Shown piece by piece: positions 7,907 through 15,462 of a DNA stretch of 19,800 nt; position 1 is the stretch's first letter; each line of letters starts with the position of its first letter. Origin of the DNA: Bacillota bacterium (lineage in GTDB: Bacteria > Bacillota > UBA4882 > UBA8346); the NCBI GenBank assembly GCA_023392595.1, contig JAEVYU010000037.1:1-19800 (forward strand), given 5' to 3'. The position numbers and the translations under genes are program-made. The notes below the pieces were generated by a model. It saw only the letters and a program-made list of their open reading frames with translations. It did not search any database and was not told the DNA's origin.

Positions 7907-8271
7907 TCAATCTGTATACTTTAATTTAGCTTTATTCCCGATAGTCTCACCCTCACCCCTATCAAATCGGCAACGATACCATAAACGATCTGTCATGGCT
8001 ACCGGCTCGCTGTTTTGTTGAAACGATAACGCTAAAGGATATTCTTGGATTTGAAATTCATATCTTCCGGATCAACCAACGCTGTTTTTCCAGTAACCGA
8101 TTTATCGTTTTCCGGATGATACAACACCCTGAAATGATTCTGATTTGTCTTGTCATCGTAATCCTGGCCATAATTTTCCGCCCTGCTGTTTAAAATATAA
8201 AATTGCAAGAGTCCTTTTTCAGGGAAAGACTCGAGCCTGGACATTCCCTCAAAATTGATCTGCGCCAATTT
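7907..8271 (-). pseudogene. Frameshifted, truncated YwqG/DUF1963 gene
   Basis: The ORF at 8032-8268 reads AQINFEGMSRLESFPEKGLL, QFYILNSRAENYGQDYDD and HFRVLYHPE, the middle of a YwqG/DUF1963 protein. After the end of that frame, the next frame reads PLALSFQQNSEPVAMTDRLW, which fits the following part of the same family. The gene therefore carries a frameshift near 8035. The N-terminal third is missing: a stop at 8272-8274 lies one codon before the visible part, so the TTG start cannot be genuine. YwqG-like proteins are widespread small proteins of uncertain role that are often found among SUKH genes. This is a remnant. Confidence 0.7.
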
Positions 8272-8389
8272 CTACAAAGCTTTACACCCTCTTTCATATT
8301 TATTGCAAGGTAGATAGTTTTAACGAAATGACGTTATCCTTATGAATAAATAAACTTTGGTTCAAACCTGTATTCCAACTTATCATTTT

Positions 8390-8893
8390 CTAGTTTCTGG
8401 TTAATTGGTCAACCCTTTTCAATAAATCAGGAATTCGATGATCGCCTTTTAAACTTTTGACCAATTTAGCTGAATCGTTTAGATCAATTCCAATACTGCT
8501 TATGTACAATGGCTTATTGCTTCTGCCACGATAAACCTCCAGGTATTCGTTGCAATCCTTAAAGTAGGTCTTGGCCACTCCAATAACAGGAATCTTTTTC
8601 TCTAGTACCTCAAATAAATAGACGCCAAGGCCTTTTTTCCCATTGCCAAGCCAAACAAAGCTGTCGATTATGAGTAAGTCAATAGTTTCCTGAACCTTTT
8701 CAATTACTCTCAATAAGCATGGTAATTCTCTTTTATAAAATTCCCCAGGGATATACTCATGAATTGGTGTGACTATTTCGCAATACTCGGAGATAATTCT
8801 TTCTACGTTACCATTCTCAAAAACGATACAACATGATTTGGCATGATTTTCGTAGTAATAAACATCCAAACAAGCCACATTTAAGTATTTCAT
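8390..8893 (-). CDS. Endonuclease V-like protein
   Basis: A 167-residue protein with the endonuclease V order of motifs: CLDVYYY (Asp10), YIPGEFYKRELPCLL (wedge-like YIPG, Glu56), DLLIIDSFVW (Asp77), VIGVAKTYF (105-111), KPLYISSIGIDLNDSAKLV and HRIPDLLKRVD. In E. coli Nfi the catalytic acids are D35, E89 and D110; Asp10, Glu56 and Asp77 fit these. Endonuclease V nicks DNA near deoxyinosine, and RNA in eukaryotic homologues. Here DG-HG-x-x-HPRRLG is replaced by DSFVWLGNGKKGLG, and the protein is shorter than the usual ~220 residues, so substrate and activity may differ. Its ATG overlaps the TGA of the upstream frame (ATGA) behind AGGTGG, which suggests translational coupling. Confidence in the fold is high, in activity low. 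Confidence 0.75.
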   Translation of the reverse strand: MKYLNVACLDVYYYENHAKSCCIVFENGNVERIISEYCEIVTPIHEYIPGEFYKRELPCLLRVIEKVQETIDLLIIDSFVWLGNGKKGLGVYLFEVLEKKIPVIGVAKTYFKDCNEYLEVYRGRSNKPLYISSIGIDLNDSAKLVKSLKGDHRIPDLLKRVDQLTRN

Positions 8894-9261
8894 GAGTTAC
8901 CACCTTTAGTAAACTTATAAATTGCGTATTTGGGATATCCGACTCCTACTTCGATATCGTTGTGAAATAAATTGCTGATTACATCCAACGAAACAGCATA
9001 AACCAACCTATTGTCGTCCTCACCATCTTCATAGCTTTAAATTTCAATAAATATATCCTCGCCTTTGCTTTTCCAATAAGTTGTATAACTATCACATGCT
9101 TCAGTTATTTTTTCTAGTCCAATACTCACATCGTTCAGCCAATTGTCCAGCTTTTCACTTTTGAATGTTGCTAAGACCCATTGACTTTTTTCTCTAAGAA
9201 ATAATTTTTGACAGCGTCCTTCTCGATAAATCACACTTAATGTCAGGAATAGGATTCCATT
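8890..9261 (-). pseudogene. ORF interrupted by an in-frame stop, overlapping the EndoV-like gene
   Basis: The frame opens after a stop at 9262-9264 and runs NGILFLTLSVIYREGRC, LREKSQWVLATFKSEKLDN, TEACDSYTTYWKSKGEDI to a TAA at 9037-9039. It then continues in the same frame with SYEDGEDDNRLVYAVSLDV, HNDIEVGVGYPKYAIYK and GNS, ending in TGA 8890-8892, which overlaps the EndoV start. The continuing good coding sense after the TAA implies a single ancestral gene with a nonsense mutation. The 5' end also lacks a convincing start: GTG at 9232-9234 has no Shine-Dalgarno. Protein family unknown. The EndoV-like gene was probably translated in coupling with this one. Confidence 0.6.
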
Positions 9262-9369
9262 TTATAAAAAGCCGCGCGTGAGTTCATAAAGATGTTCGGA
9301 AAAATCTGACGGGCGTCAGGCGCTTAATAAGGCCTGTCCCAATTATGCTTCTCATAGGTTTTCCCCTAT

Positions 9370-10050
9370 TCAAATTGCAACATCCTGGTAGCCTACTTCA
9401 ATTACTTTTTCATTTACAAGACGAAGTCCTAACCCATTCTCACTATCCCATGTACAATCAAAGGTTATTCCGATATCTCGACCTTCAAAACAACCTGCAT
9501 ATGAAACGATAATTCCAACTAAAGTTATCTTTTCAAGTAGTTGGTCTATCGCTTCAATTAAAGGATAATTTTCATTAAATTCAATATCATAACCTAGTTC
9601 ATGACGCTTTTGTTTGTAATAATCTAAAATCGGTTGCAAAAAACTTTGTTGTAATTGCTCCCAATTTTGCATTAGTCCATTATATGCTGCGTATTGTTCT
9701 TCATCAAATTTACCATCCTGATCACCCTTAACCATGAGTGCTATCTCGGTTGCTTTTCCAAAAAAGTTAATGGTAATATACTTAAACCAACCCCTGTATC
9801 CAATTTCTTTCAATTCTTTCATAGCGCCTTTTATATCCCTGTCAGAGTTAATCATTTGAATTATTTCTTCCGTAACATTCCGCTCATACACTTTTTTGAT
9901 CCAGTCCGCTTCAATCTTGGCTGCCCGTTCTTCATAATAACTCTTGGCCCAGCCCAGCCACAAACTTGCATTTTCAAATATATATCCCAATAGAAAACCT
10001 TCTCCATCATCTCCCTCTTCGGGAAATACAACTTGACCTTTTGCTAACAA
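9370..10050 (-). CDS. Acidic protein with DUF6985-like C-terminus, N-terminally truncated
   Basis: A 226-residue frame. The N-terminal part (KGQVVFPEEGDDGEGFLL, SYYEERAAKIEADWIKKVY, IKGAMKELKEIGYRGW) matches the broken copy at 4630-5086. That copy shows a further ~90 residues before KGQVV that are missing here. The C-terminal domain (ATEIALMVKGDQDGKFDEEQ, QPILDYYKQKRHELGYDIE, GITFDCTWDSENGLGLRLV, KVIEVGYQDVAI) resembles DUF6985/DUF2004-type domains found with immunity genes. The only available start, TTG 10048-10050, follows AAAGGA across the stop of the TPR-like gene. The gene may therefore be expressed by coupling as a shortened protein, or may be dead. Confidence 0.6.
   Translation of the reverse strand: MLAKGQVVFPEEGDDGEGFLLGYIFENASLWLGWAKSYYEERAAKIEADWIKKVYERNVTEEIIQMINSDRDIKGAMKELKEIGYRGWFKYITINFFGKATEIALMVKGDQDGKFDEEQYAAYNGLMQNWEQLQQSFLQPILDYYKQKRHELGYDIEFNENYPLIEAIDQLLEKITLVGIIVSYAGCFEGRDIGITFDCTWDSENGLGLRLVNEKVIEVGYQDVAI
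9800..10046 (-). repeat. Segment duplicated at 4643-4889
   Basis: Second copy of the shared gene segment, in frame here and frameshifted in the other copy. It ends upstream exactly where the TPR-like gene begins to overlap, which marks a recombination boundary. Confidence 0.75.
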
Positions 10051-10051
10051 A

Positions 10052-10339
10052 CTAATCCTTTAATTCTAGCATTAAATCTTTTGCCCGGTTAATTTCATAA
10101 GCTAGTACATCCGTATCCGACTTAAAAGAAACTACCCGATTTAGAAACGGCTTTGCTTCCATCTTTCTTCCTGCTGAGCATAAATAATCTCCGTAACAAC
10201 AGCATGCCTGAATCAAAGTGAGTTCATCATTCTCAACTTCACCAAGTTTGATGGCATTGATTAAACAAATTTCACCTTTTTCAAACTTCCCAAAATCTAA
10301 ATACCTTAAGGCCTTATTGAATTCATCTTCTGCGGACAT
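10052..10339 (-). CDS. Small TPR-like protein
   Basis: A 95-residue helical protein read from ATG 10337-10339, which has GGAGG seven bases upstream. The longer frame from TTG 10442-10444 has no Shine-Dalgarno. The sequence shows two TPR-like helix pairs: AEDEFNKALRYLDFGKFEKG, then ICLINAIKLGE, LTLIQACCCYGDYLCSAGRK and EAKPFLNRVVSF. TPR proteins bind other proteins; in arrays of this kind they are often annotated as immunity-like. The extra 35 codons upstream carry CQNEELVHEG and NWCRECKVPAKVKI, which look coding and may be the tail of another lost gene. Its stop overlaps the beginning of the truncated 9370-10050 gene. Confidence 0.65.
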   Translation of the reverse strand: MSAEDEFNKALRYLDFGKFEKGEICLINAIKLGEVENDELTLIQACCCYGDYLCSAGRKMEAKPFLNRVVSFKSDTDVLAYEINRAKDLMLELKD

Positions 10340-10534
10340 CCTAATGCCTCCAATTGAGTTGGCTATTTTAACCTTTGCGGGAACTTTGCATTCGCGGCAC
10401 CAATTAAGGCTCCCCTCATGAACCAATTCTTCATTCTGACACAAAGATGAAATAACCAGGTGATTTTAAATATTAGTATATCTGTTTTATATTATCCTAG
10501 TATCATTTCCCAGCCTGTCCATAAGCATTTGGCT

Positions 10535-10753
10535 TCATCTTTTTGGTTGAAACTCCGGACATTCCGCTTCGACTCTTAAAACAAAATTAGGTTTTTTATC
10601 TGCGTATTTTTTACAAACCAGCGGGCTTGATGTTTTATGTTCGCACTTCTCACATTGCATTTCTAATCGCTTAAATTCTCCAGACTTGGTATAAGTAAAT
10701 CTATCGCTCCTGTTACCAGTACCATTATTCGTTTTCATTCCTCCGCATCTCAA
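10535..10753 (-). CDS. Cysteine-rich mini-protein
   Basis: A 72-residue ORF. The residues MQCEKCEHKTSSPLVCKKY followed by VEAECPEF give four cysteines in a C-x2-C, C, C pattern that could bind zinc, but no named family is recognised. The start is uncertain. The ATG at 10736-10738 (MKTNNGTG) lies one base from GGAGGA, which is too close. The upstream ATG 10751-10753 (MRCGGM) has only a weak site. The gene overlaps the end of 10725-11288 and is probably coupled to it. Confidence 0.5.
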   Translation of the reverse strand: MRCGGMKTNNGTGNRSDRFTYTKSGEFKRLEMQCEKCEHKTSSPLVCKKYADKKPNFVLRVEAECPEFQPKR

Positions 10754-11288
10754 GTATTATGCCATCATTTACTGATTTATAATTGTCAACCTGGCTTTTA
10801 AGTTTCTCAATGAAAACATCAGCTAGTTTAAAAACTCTCGTCAAAATACGATCCAGATCAGCGTAGTCTTTGAATAACGGCCGAATTGTCGGGATTTCCT
10901 TTTCCGATACCGTTTCGATCAACATACTCATTGGAACGCCGGTTAGGATTTGATCTTTCCACCATACGCACCAAACTATGTCGACCATACCTGATTTCAA
11001 AATTAGATTCATTTGAAATCTAGCATTATTATATTTCGGGTATGAAATTTTAAAGAAATTTTCCGTTTTATTGTAAGTTACATCGTATCCTTTCGATTGA
11101 ATGATCTCAATAATCCTGTCGTTATCATGATTCTTGAACAATTCTTTGATCGGAATTTGATGTTTCTTGGACAAGGCGATATACTCATCAACAATATTCA
11201 TCTCACGCAATATTTCAATTATTGCTGACTTTTCCACTTTCATTCCTCCAAGCATCTTAAGGCTTAATGAGGCAATCAATTTCAGCAA
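10725..11288 (-). CDS. Unrecognised cytosolic protein
   Basis: A protein of about 170-187 residues without signal or membrane segment. It has an N-terminal helical part (AIIEILREMNIVDEYIALSK), a strand-rich middle (YDVTYNKTENFFKISYPKY, FQMNLILKSGMVDIVWCVWW) and a C-terminal helix (LTRVFKLADVFIEKLKSQ). No family is recognised. The starts at residues 1 and 16 are poorly placed. GTG at residue 18 (11235-11237) has GGAGG seven bases upstream, so the mature start may be EKSAIIEIL. Choosing it also removes the overlap with the upstream SUKH gene. Size and context suggest immunity. Confidence 0.65.
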   Translation of the reverse strand: MLKLIASLSLKMLGGMKVEKSAIIEILREMNIVDEYIALSKKHQIPIKELFKNHDNDRIIEIIQSKGYDVTYNKTENFFKISYPKYNNARFQMNLILKSGMVDIVWCVWWKDQILTGVPMSMLIETVSEKEIPTIRPLFKDYADLDRILTRVFKLADVFIEKLKSQVDNYKSVNDGIILEMRRNENE

Positions 11289-12633
11289 TAATTGTGTTAT
11301 ATACAGTTTTTTTCGTCTTTAAACTTTCCTCATCTCTGACTTTTTCCAACAGCGCTATTATCTGACTTTTATCGGGAGGACATGATATTTTATAAGTCCC
11401 TTTAATGTATGAATGCCCCGGTTGCCATGAGCGCATCATATATTCCAAGGCGTTGATTGCAACCATGCGATATCTGCCCCCGAGTTCCAACCATTCCTTA
11501 AGATCCTCCCAGGTTGGTTTGGAACGGGCATAAAGCGAATACCAATCATCTTTGGTAGTATTTTTGGTAATATATTGCTTCATCCAAGCGATGACTTTAG
11601 GACTTCGAAAATAGCCCAGATGTTTTGCTGCGATATAATCCTTAACTCCATCTGTAAACAGACTTTCAACATAAATAATTACTTTATTCATTCCCTCTTC
11701 GGTTGGCAGACATTGAGCCGTCAGGTAAGAGCGGTATTCCGGATCCATGCCCGGTTGCGGAATACTCCATAAATTTTGAACCCAATCTGCTGCAAATTCA
11801 GGTAAGGCCCGGCCGATAATTTGATAGAGTATCCCTTTTTGGCAATTATCCACTTGCTCCAATCGTTCCCGAACTTTGTCAAAAACCGCGCTTCGGTCAT
11901 ATTGCCTTAAAGCTGTCAGATCCGCTTCCGTAATCTCCCCATGATATTCTATGGATTTGATTAAACCGTTTAACTCCTGTTTTCCCGCTCCTTGTGACAC
12001 CATAACGAATGTATCGAACCAGTCCCGCCATCGCCCGGCGGCCGGAGAATCCGGGTTGAGCCCGTGTTCATCAAGGAACATTTCATACTGCCATATTTCA
12101 GAGCCGACGCCGTTTAATGCGGTGATATTCTTGAGATAGTCGCTGAAGGTATCCGCAAGATAATGGAGTTCAGCCCCTTCATGGGCCCAATAGACAACTG
12201 ATGGTTCATTGGCCTTTGCCATATCAAATGCCAAAATATCCCCGTTACCCGCTTCCAAAAATGAAAGTTTGTTTCTTAATCCTGAATCTTCCCCGTGATA
12301 CCTAGTTTCTAAATTATCCGCCAAAAAATTTAAATCGGTTAGCCAGTTTATGTCCCAACTTATTTCCCCGGAGAATATCCCTTTGAATTCCTGGGGCAAA
12401 TTTATCTGCTCCGGAAAATACCACTTAAACTCGATGTGTTTTGAAAAATTCAGGAGCACTTCTCTAAAAGAGGACGGCAAACGAAAACCGAGATTCTGTT
12501 CGATTTGGGAAATCTCCGCTTGAGTAGCCGGCGGCTCGATAATCAATTCCCTGGCTTCCCCGCCGCATGCCGCTACCTTGCTTAATATTTCCTTCCATTT
12601 TGAAACCAAAACCTCATATTGAAATTTGTCCAT
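11257..12633 (-). CDS. Long SMI1/KNR4 (SUKH) domain protein
   Basis: A 458-residue protein with a SUKH domain in its first ~175 residues: EPPATQAEISQIEQNLGFRL and PSSFREVLLNFSKHIEFKW, then FLEAGNGDILAFDM, PSVVYWAHEGAELHYLADTF and SDYLKNI. These are the helix, G-D-x-(L/I)-A-x-D core and W-x-H-E segments of SMI1/KNR4 proteins. The C-terminal ~280 residues are helical (WQYEMFLDEHGLNP, WMKQYITKNTTKDDWYSLYA, SLKTKKTVYNTIIAEIDCL) and may form HEAT-like repeats; I cannot name them. The ATG follows GGAGG by eight bases. SUKH proteins neutralise diverse nuclease toxins by binding. The tail may give extra specificity. Confidence 0.85.
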   Translation of the reverse strand: MDKFQYEVLVSKWKEILSKVAACGGEARELIIEPPATQAEISQIEQNLGFRLPSSFREVLLNFSKHIEFKWYFPEQINLPQEFKGIFSGEISWDINWLTDLNFLADNLETRYHGEDSGLRNKLSFLEAGNGDILAFDMAKANEPSVVYWAHEGAELHYLADTFSDYLKNITALNGVGSEIWQYEMFLDEHGLNPDSPAAGRWRDWFDTFVMVSQGAGKQELNGLIKSIEYHGEITEADLTALRQYDRSAVFDKVRERLEQVDNCQKGILYQIIGRALPEFAADWVQNLWSIPQPGMDPEYRSYLTAQCLPTEEGMNKVIIYVESLFTDGVKDYIAAKHLGYFRSPKVIAWMKQYITKNTTKDDWYSLYARSKPTWEDLKEWLELGGRYRMVAINALEYMMRSWQPGHSYIKGTYKISCPPDKSQIIALLEKVRDEESLKTKKTVYNTIIAEIDCLIKP

Positions 12634-12682
12634 GATTCACTCCTCCACGATATCATGCTCGGATATTTACTGTTTAAATTGT

Positions 12683-13252
12683 TCATAAATTCATTAGATC
12701 GGCAAGCTCACTAACGTTTATTTTGTCTGTTTCACCAAAGTGGACCTCATCTGCGTCAACTTGATAGAATTCCACCTCAATATTTTCGCGGCTGATCATG
12801 GTGATAAATTTCTTTAAGCGCAAATCGTATTGTAATTCAATAATGATGGTTTCTTTATCCGAACCGATTACTTTATACTCGTGAACCGGGTCCAGATGCC
12901 TGCTAGGAATTACCGCTAAAATTTTAGTTGTTTCCAATATCACCGTTTTGTCAATTTGGTCTCTGATATCTTGGTTACGCCCCATCAAATTATGAAAATA
13001 ACTTAGCGGCAACTCTTCAAGTTCACCTTCGGATTCCTCATACAATCGAACCGCTCCGCCCATTTTCTCAATACCACTAATGAAATCGATGATTTTGTTA
13101 TCCTCATCGAAGGAGTCCCATTTGGCTAATGACTGTTCGTGGATCATTCGATTCTTGATTTCTGCGATCCCCATCCCGGTGAACTTCTTGACAAACATCA
13201 AATAGTTATTCTCCTTACCGTCAGGGATAATACCAATATGAATTTTGGACAT
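12683..13252 (-). CDS. Hypothetical protein with L7/L12-like N-terminal region
   Basis: A 189-residue cytosolic protein. Residues ~20-70 (FVKKFTGMGIAEIKNRMI, DEDNKIIDFISGIEKMGGAV, RLYEE) follow the pattern of the ribosomal L7/L12 or ClpS-like fold: a helix 'G-x-G-L-x-E-A-K', a second helix and a 'GA-x-V-x-L' strand. The C-terminal half is strand-rich (YKVIGSDKETIIIELQYDL, RENIEVEFYQVDADEVHF) and unrecognised. The start is supported by GAGGTG six bases upstream of ATG. The fold suggestion is by eye only; context suggests an immunity-type protein. Confidence 0.6.
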   Translation of the reverse strand: MSKIHIGIIPDGKENNYLMFVKKFTGMGIAEIKNRMIHEQSLAKWDSFDEDNKIIDFISGIEKMGGAVRLYEESEGELEELPLSYFHNLMGRNQDIRDQIDKTVILETTKILAVIPSRHLDPVHEYKVIGSDKETIIIELQYDLRLKKFITMISRENIEVEFYQVDADEVHFGETDKINVSELADLMNL

Positions 13253-13328
13253 CGTTTCACCTCATAACAACAATAATTCACCATAGATAACTTTTCCAAT
13301 TCGGAACACTGGTAAAGGGAAGATAAAG

Positions 13329-13985
13329 TTATTCTGTTTTTGTAGGAACAAGCTTTAGTATTTTGCTTATTTCACCTAATTCCGATAAATTCTTTTTCGC
13401 AAGATTCAAAGGTATATCTTTCATCATAAGATAAGGTACGTTCTTGGATCCTTTTAGCAAATCAAACAACCCTTTTTTTATGTTGAATTTCTCCTGAATC
13501 TTTCCTAAATCCTGAGCCCCACCCGTTGGCTGTGTAATCAGTATAAGATCACAAAGTTCCTGATCAATTATTTCAACATCGTCACCAACAATGTCAATAT
13601 TTACGGCTCCTTCATTGATCCAAGATCTGAAATCCGCAGAAACCAATGTTGCGGATTCAGGAGTCATATCGCCGCAATCAACCTGTAATATCTCTGTGGT
13701 CTCCTCATTTGCAGGCATTAAATAGAATTTTCCTCCCCCGGTGCTTCCCACGGCGACATAGCCTTTTGCATATTCGGTAACTTCATAGGTCTTGTTTCTT
13801 TCAACGATAATATCTGTTCCAAAGATAACCCCACCATCATCAGAAACGAGCCCATTTGTGTAATGCAATAGTTCTTTAAACACTTTCGGAAGAGCTAAAC
13901 CCAGCTCCATCTCTACTTTGTCGATTTCGTGATCATCCACTGCGGGATACAGTTCAAATTTTGTCAGATTTAATTGATCAATCAT
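13329..13985 (-). CDS. SMI1/KNR4 (SUKH) family protein
   Basis: A 218-residue protein whose first ~135 residues are SUKH: VDDHEIDKVEMELGLALPKV, FKELLHYTNGLVSDDGGVIF, KGYVAVGSTGGGKFYLM and FRSWINEGAV. The P-x-x-F/Y-x-x-x-L-x-x-x-N-G helix and the G-x-G-G-G core are typical. The tail (QPTGGAQDLGKIQEKFNIKK, GLFDLLKGSKNVPYLMMK, IPLNLAKKNLSELGEISK) again suggests an L7/L12-like helix-strand unit; this is a guess. AAGGAG precedes the ATG. Likely an immunity protein. Confidence 0.85.
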   Translation of the reverse strand: MIDQLNLTKFELYPAVDDHEIDKVEMELGLALPKVFKELLHYTNGLVSDDGGVIFGTDIIVERNKTYEVTEYAKGYVAVGSTGGGKFYLMPANEETTEILQVDCGDMTPESATLVSADFRSWINEGAVNIDIVGDDVEIIDQELCDLILITQPTGGAQDLGKIQEKFNIKKGLFDLLKGSKNVPYLMMKDIPLNLAKKNLSELGEISKILKLVPTKTE

Positions 13986-14039
13986 TTAAACTCTCCTTTT
14001 CAAACCAAGTCGCTAAGCCGATTGACGATCTATTCTCAT

Positions 14040-14504
14040 TTATGTAAACAAATTCATATTTTTACTCATCCATTCTCTGATTAAGCCTTCACACCCATAT
14101 AACCCGCATTCCTCACTATCAAAAAACTTCCCGATTTCATCAAAGCGTCTTCCTTCGGCTTCCTCTAAGTCAAAAGGATTTAACTGATTATACTCTTCCC
14201 CCGTTATTACTTTTCTTCGGCAATAGATATCCAGCGCTTCGCTGAAATGTCGTGCCGCCTGATCCAGGCCCAACTCGGAAAACCAAATAATAATATCTTT
14301 ACATTCTTCCAAGGTAAACGCTTGATAAAACAGATCCCCAAACCCATCCATATCTTTGGATGCCATGAAACGATAATAAAAATCGATTAATTTTTCGCCT
14401 TTTGAAAGCCCGACGCTGGAATTACGTTTTTTATCCAAATAATCATATAGTTCATTGATAAATGTCACTGCATCATCAATCTCAAAAATTTCTTTGATTT
14501 TCAT
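14040..14504 (-). CDS. DUF4375/DMP19-like protein
   Basis: A 154-residue acidic helical protein. KLIDFYYRFMASKDMDGFGD, LFYQAFTLEECKDIIIWFSE and LGLDQAARHFSEALDIYC match the 'DGF-x-x-(L/Y)-F-Y-x-x-F ... GL-x-x-A-A-x-x-F-x-x-A' layout of DUF4375/DMP19-like proteins. DMP19 of Neisseria is a DNA-mimic protein that binds a transcription factor. Here the acidic surface could instead mimic DNA toward a nuclease toxin, which is inference. The start follows AGGACGAG. No cysteine-metal motif is seen. Confidence 0.7.
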   Translation of the reverse strand: MKIKEIFEIDDAVTFINELYDYLDKKRNSSVGLSKGEKLIDFYYRFMASKDMDGFGDLFYQAFTLEECKDIIIWFSELGLDQAARHFSEALDIYCRRKVITGEEYNQLNPFDLEEAEGRRFDEIGKFFDSEECGLYGCEGLIREWMSKNMNLFT

Positions 14505-14756
14505 AGTACTCGTCCTTTTATAGGTTTGAAAATGGTGAAAGCAAGTTCGTCAATGCCGCAGCATCAGATCGATATCTTGCCGGAAAAACATCCAACCGCC
14601 CATTCTTTTAAATTTCCTTCATATACATATCCCGAGAGGTAACCAATCGCGTTCCAAAGGAATCAAACTCATGCACATTGGCAGTGCTTCACGATGAGTA
14701 TATAAATTAAGAAGAATCCTTTTTTGGGAGTCCGGTGTCTAGAACGGCGTTAATCA

Positions 14757-15410
14757 TTATCTTGTAAGTTCAGATAAACTTTTTTCAATCCAACCTTCAT
14801 ACCAATCAAAAAAAGTTAATCTCGCTTGATCGTGGTAGTTGAAATCACCGAAAGGGTATATTCCAAAATCAGATGCCCGATCATCCGACCAAATATGCGA
14901 ATATTCTTCTCCTTTAACAACTAAATTAATAAAATGACCACATCCATAATTACATATTCTAATCGTTCCATTTAGATGTCTATCGTCAAAGTATTCCTTC
15001 TCAAACGCTTCTAATTGTTCATTTTGTTCGTCATCCTCGCCATTTAACGGATTATCCATATTCCATTCCTCATGATATGGAAAGGGTAAGGAAGGATTTA
15101 ATACAAACTTAGCATTTGGATAGTCAATATCGGAAAACAGACATTTTTCAAATGGCAGTATTCCGTAGAATGGGCCCGCTCCGCCATTTCCTGCTTCCAA
15201 TAGAAATAGTTTATAATCACCCGGCAATTGAACATTAAATTTCGCTTCAAATTCATCAATACTTGTTTTATCAATAATTTTATTAAACTGGTACTCATGG
15301 CTACTTGCACCGAATATCTCATAATTCCTGTCGCAATGTTTCAACCGGCTAAATTCTTCCATAATACTGCTCAAACGTTTTTTTAGGTTGTCCAATTCAT
15401 AATCTTGCAT
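14757..15410 (-). CDS. SMI1/KNR4 (SUKH-1) family protein
   Basis: A 217-residue SUKH protein: IDEFEAKFNVQLPGDYKLFL, LEAGNGGAGPFYGILPFE, NGTIRICNYGCGHFINLVV, HIWSDDRASDFGIYP and FFDWYEGWIEKSLSEL. All the core elements are present and the length is as expected, so this is one of the most complete immunity-type genes here. The ATG follows GGGGG by about six bases. The 252 bases between it and 14040-14504 hold only short frames with no recognisable gene. Confidence 0.9.
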   Translation of the reverse strand: MQDYELDNLKKRLSSIMEEFSRLKHCDRNYEIFGASSHEYQFNKIIDKTSIDEFEAKFNVQLPGDYKLFLLEAGNGGAGPFYGILPFEKCLFSDIDYPNAKFVLNPSLPFPYHEEWNMDNPLNGEDDEQNEQLEAFEKEYFDDRHLNGTIRICNYGCGHFINLVVKGEEYSHIWSDDRASDFGIYPFGDFNYHDQARLTFFDWYEGWIEKSLSELTR

Positions 15411-15462
15411 TTATTTCCCCCTCAACAGGCTATTTATTTATGCTTATTCAATATTCGATCAA

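Noticed and set aside
9306..9319. Palindrome CTGACG-GG-CGTCAG
   Set aside because: A striking but isolated hairpin with no U-run and no promoter next to it; an operator is possible but unsupported.
14505..14756. Possible remnant frames (for example GYVYEGNLKEWAVGCFSGK)
   Set aside because: Short, frame-hopping and unlike any family I know; cannot be told from chance.
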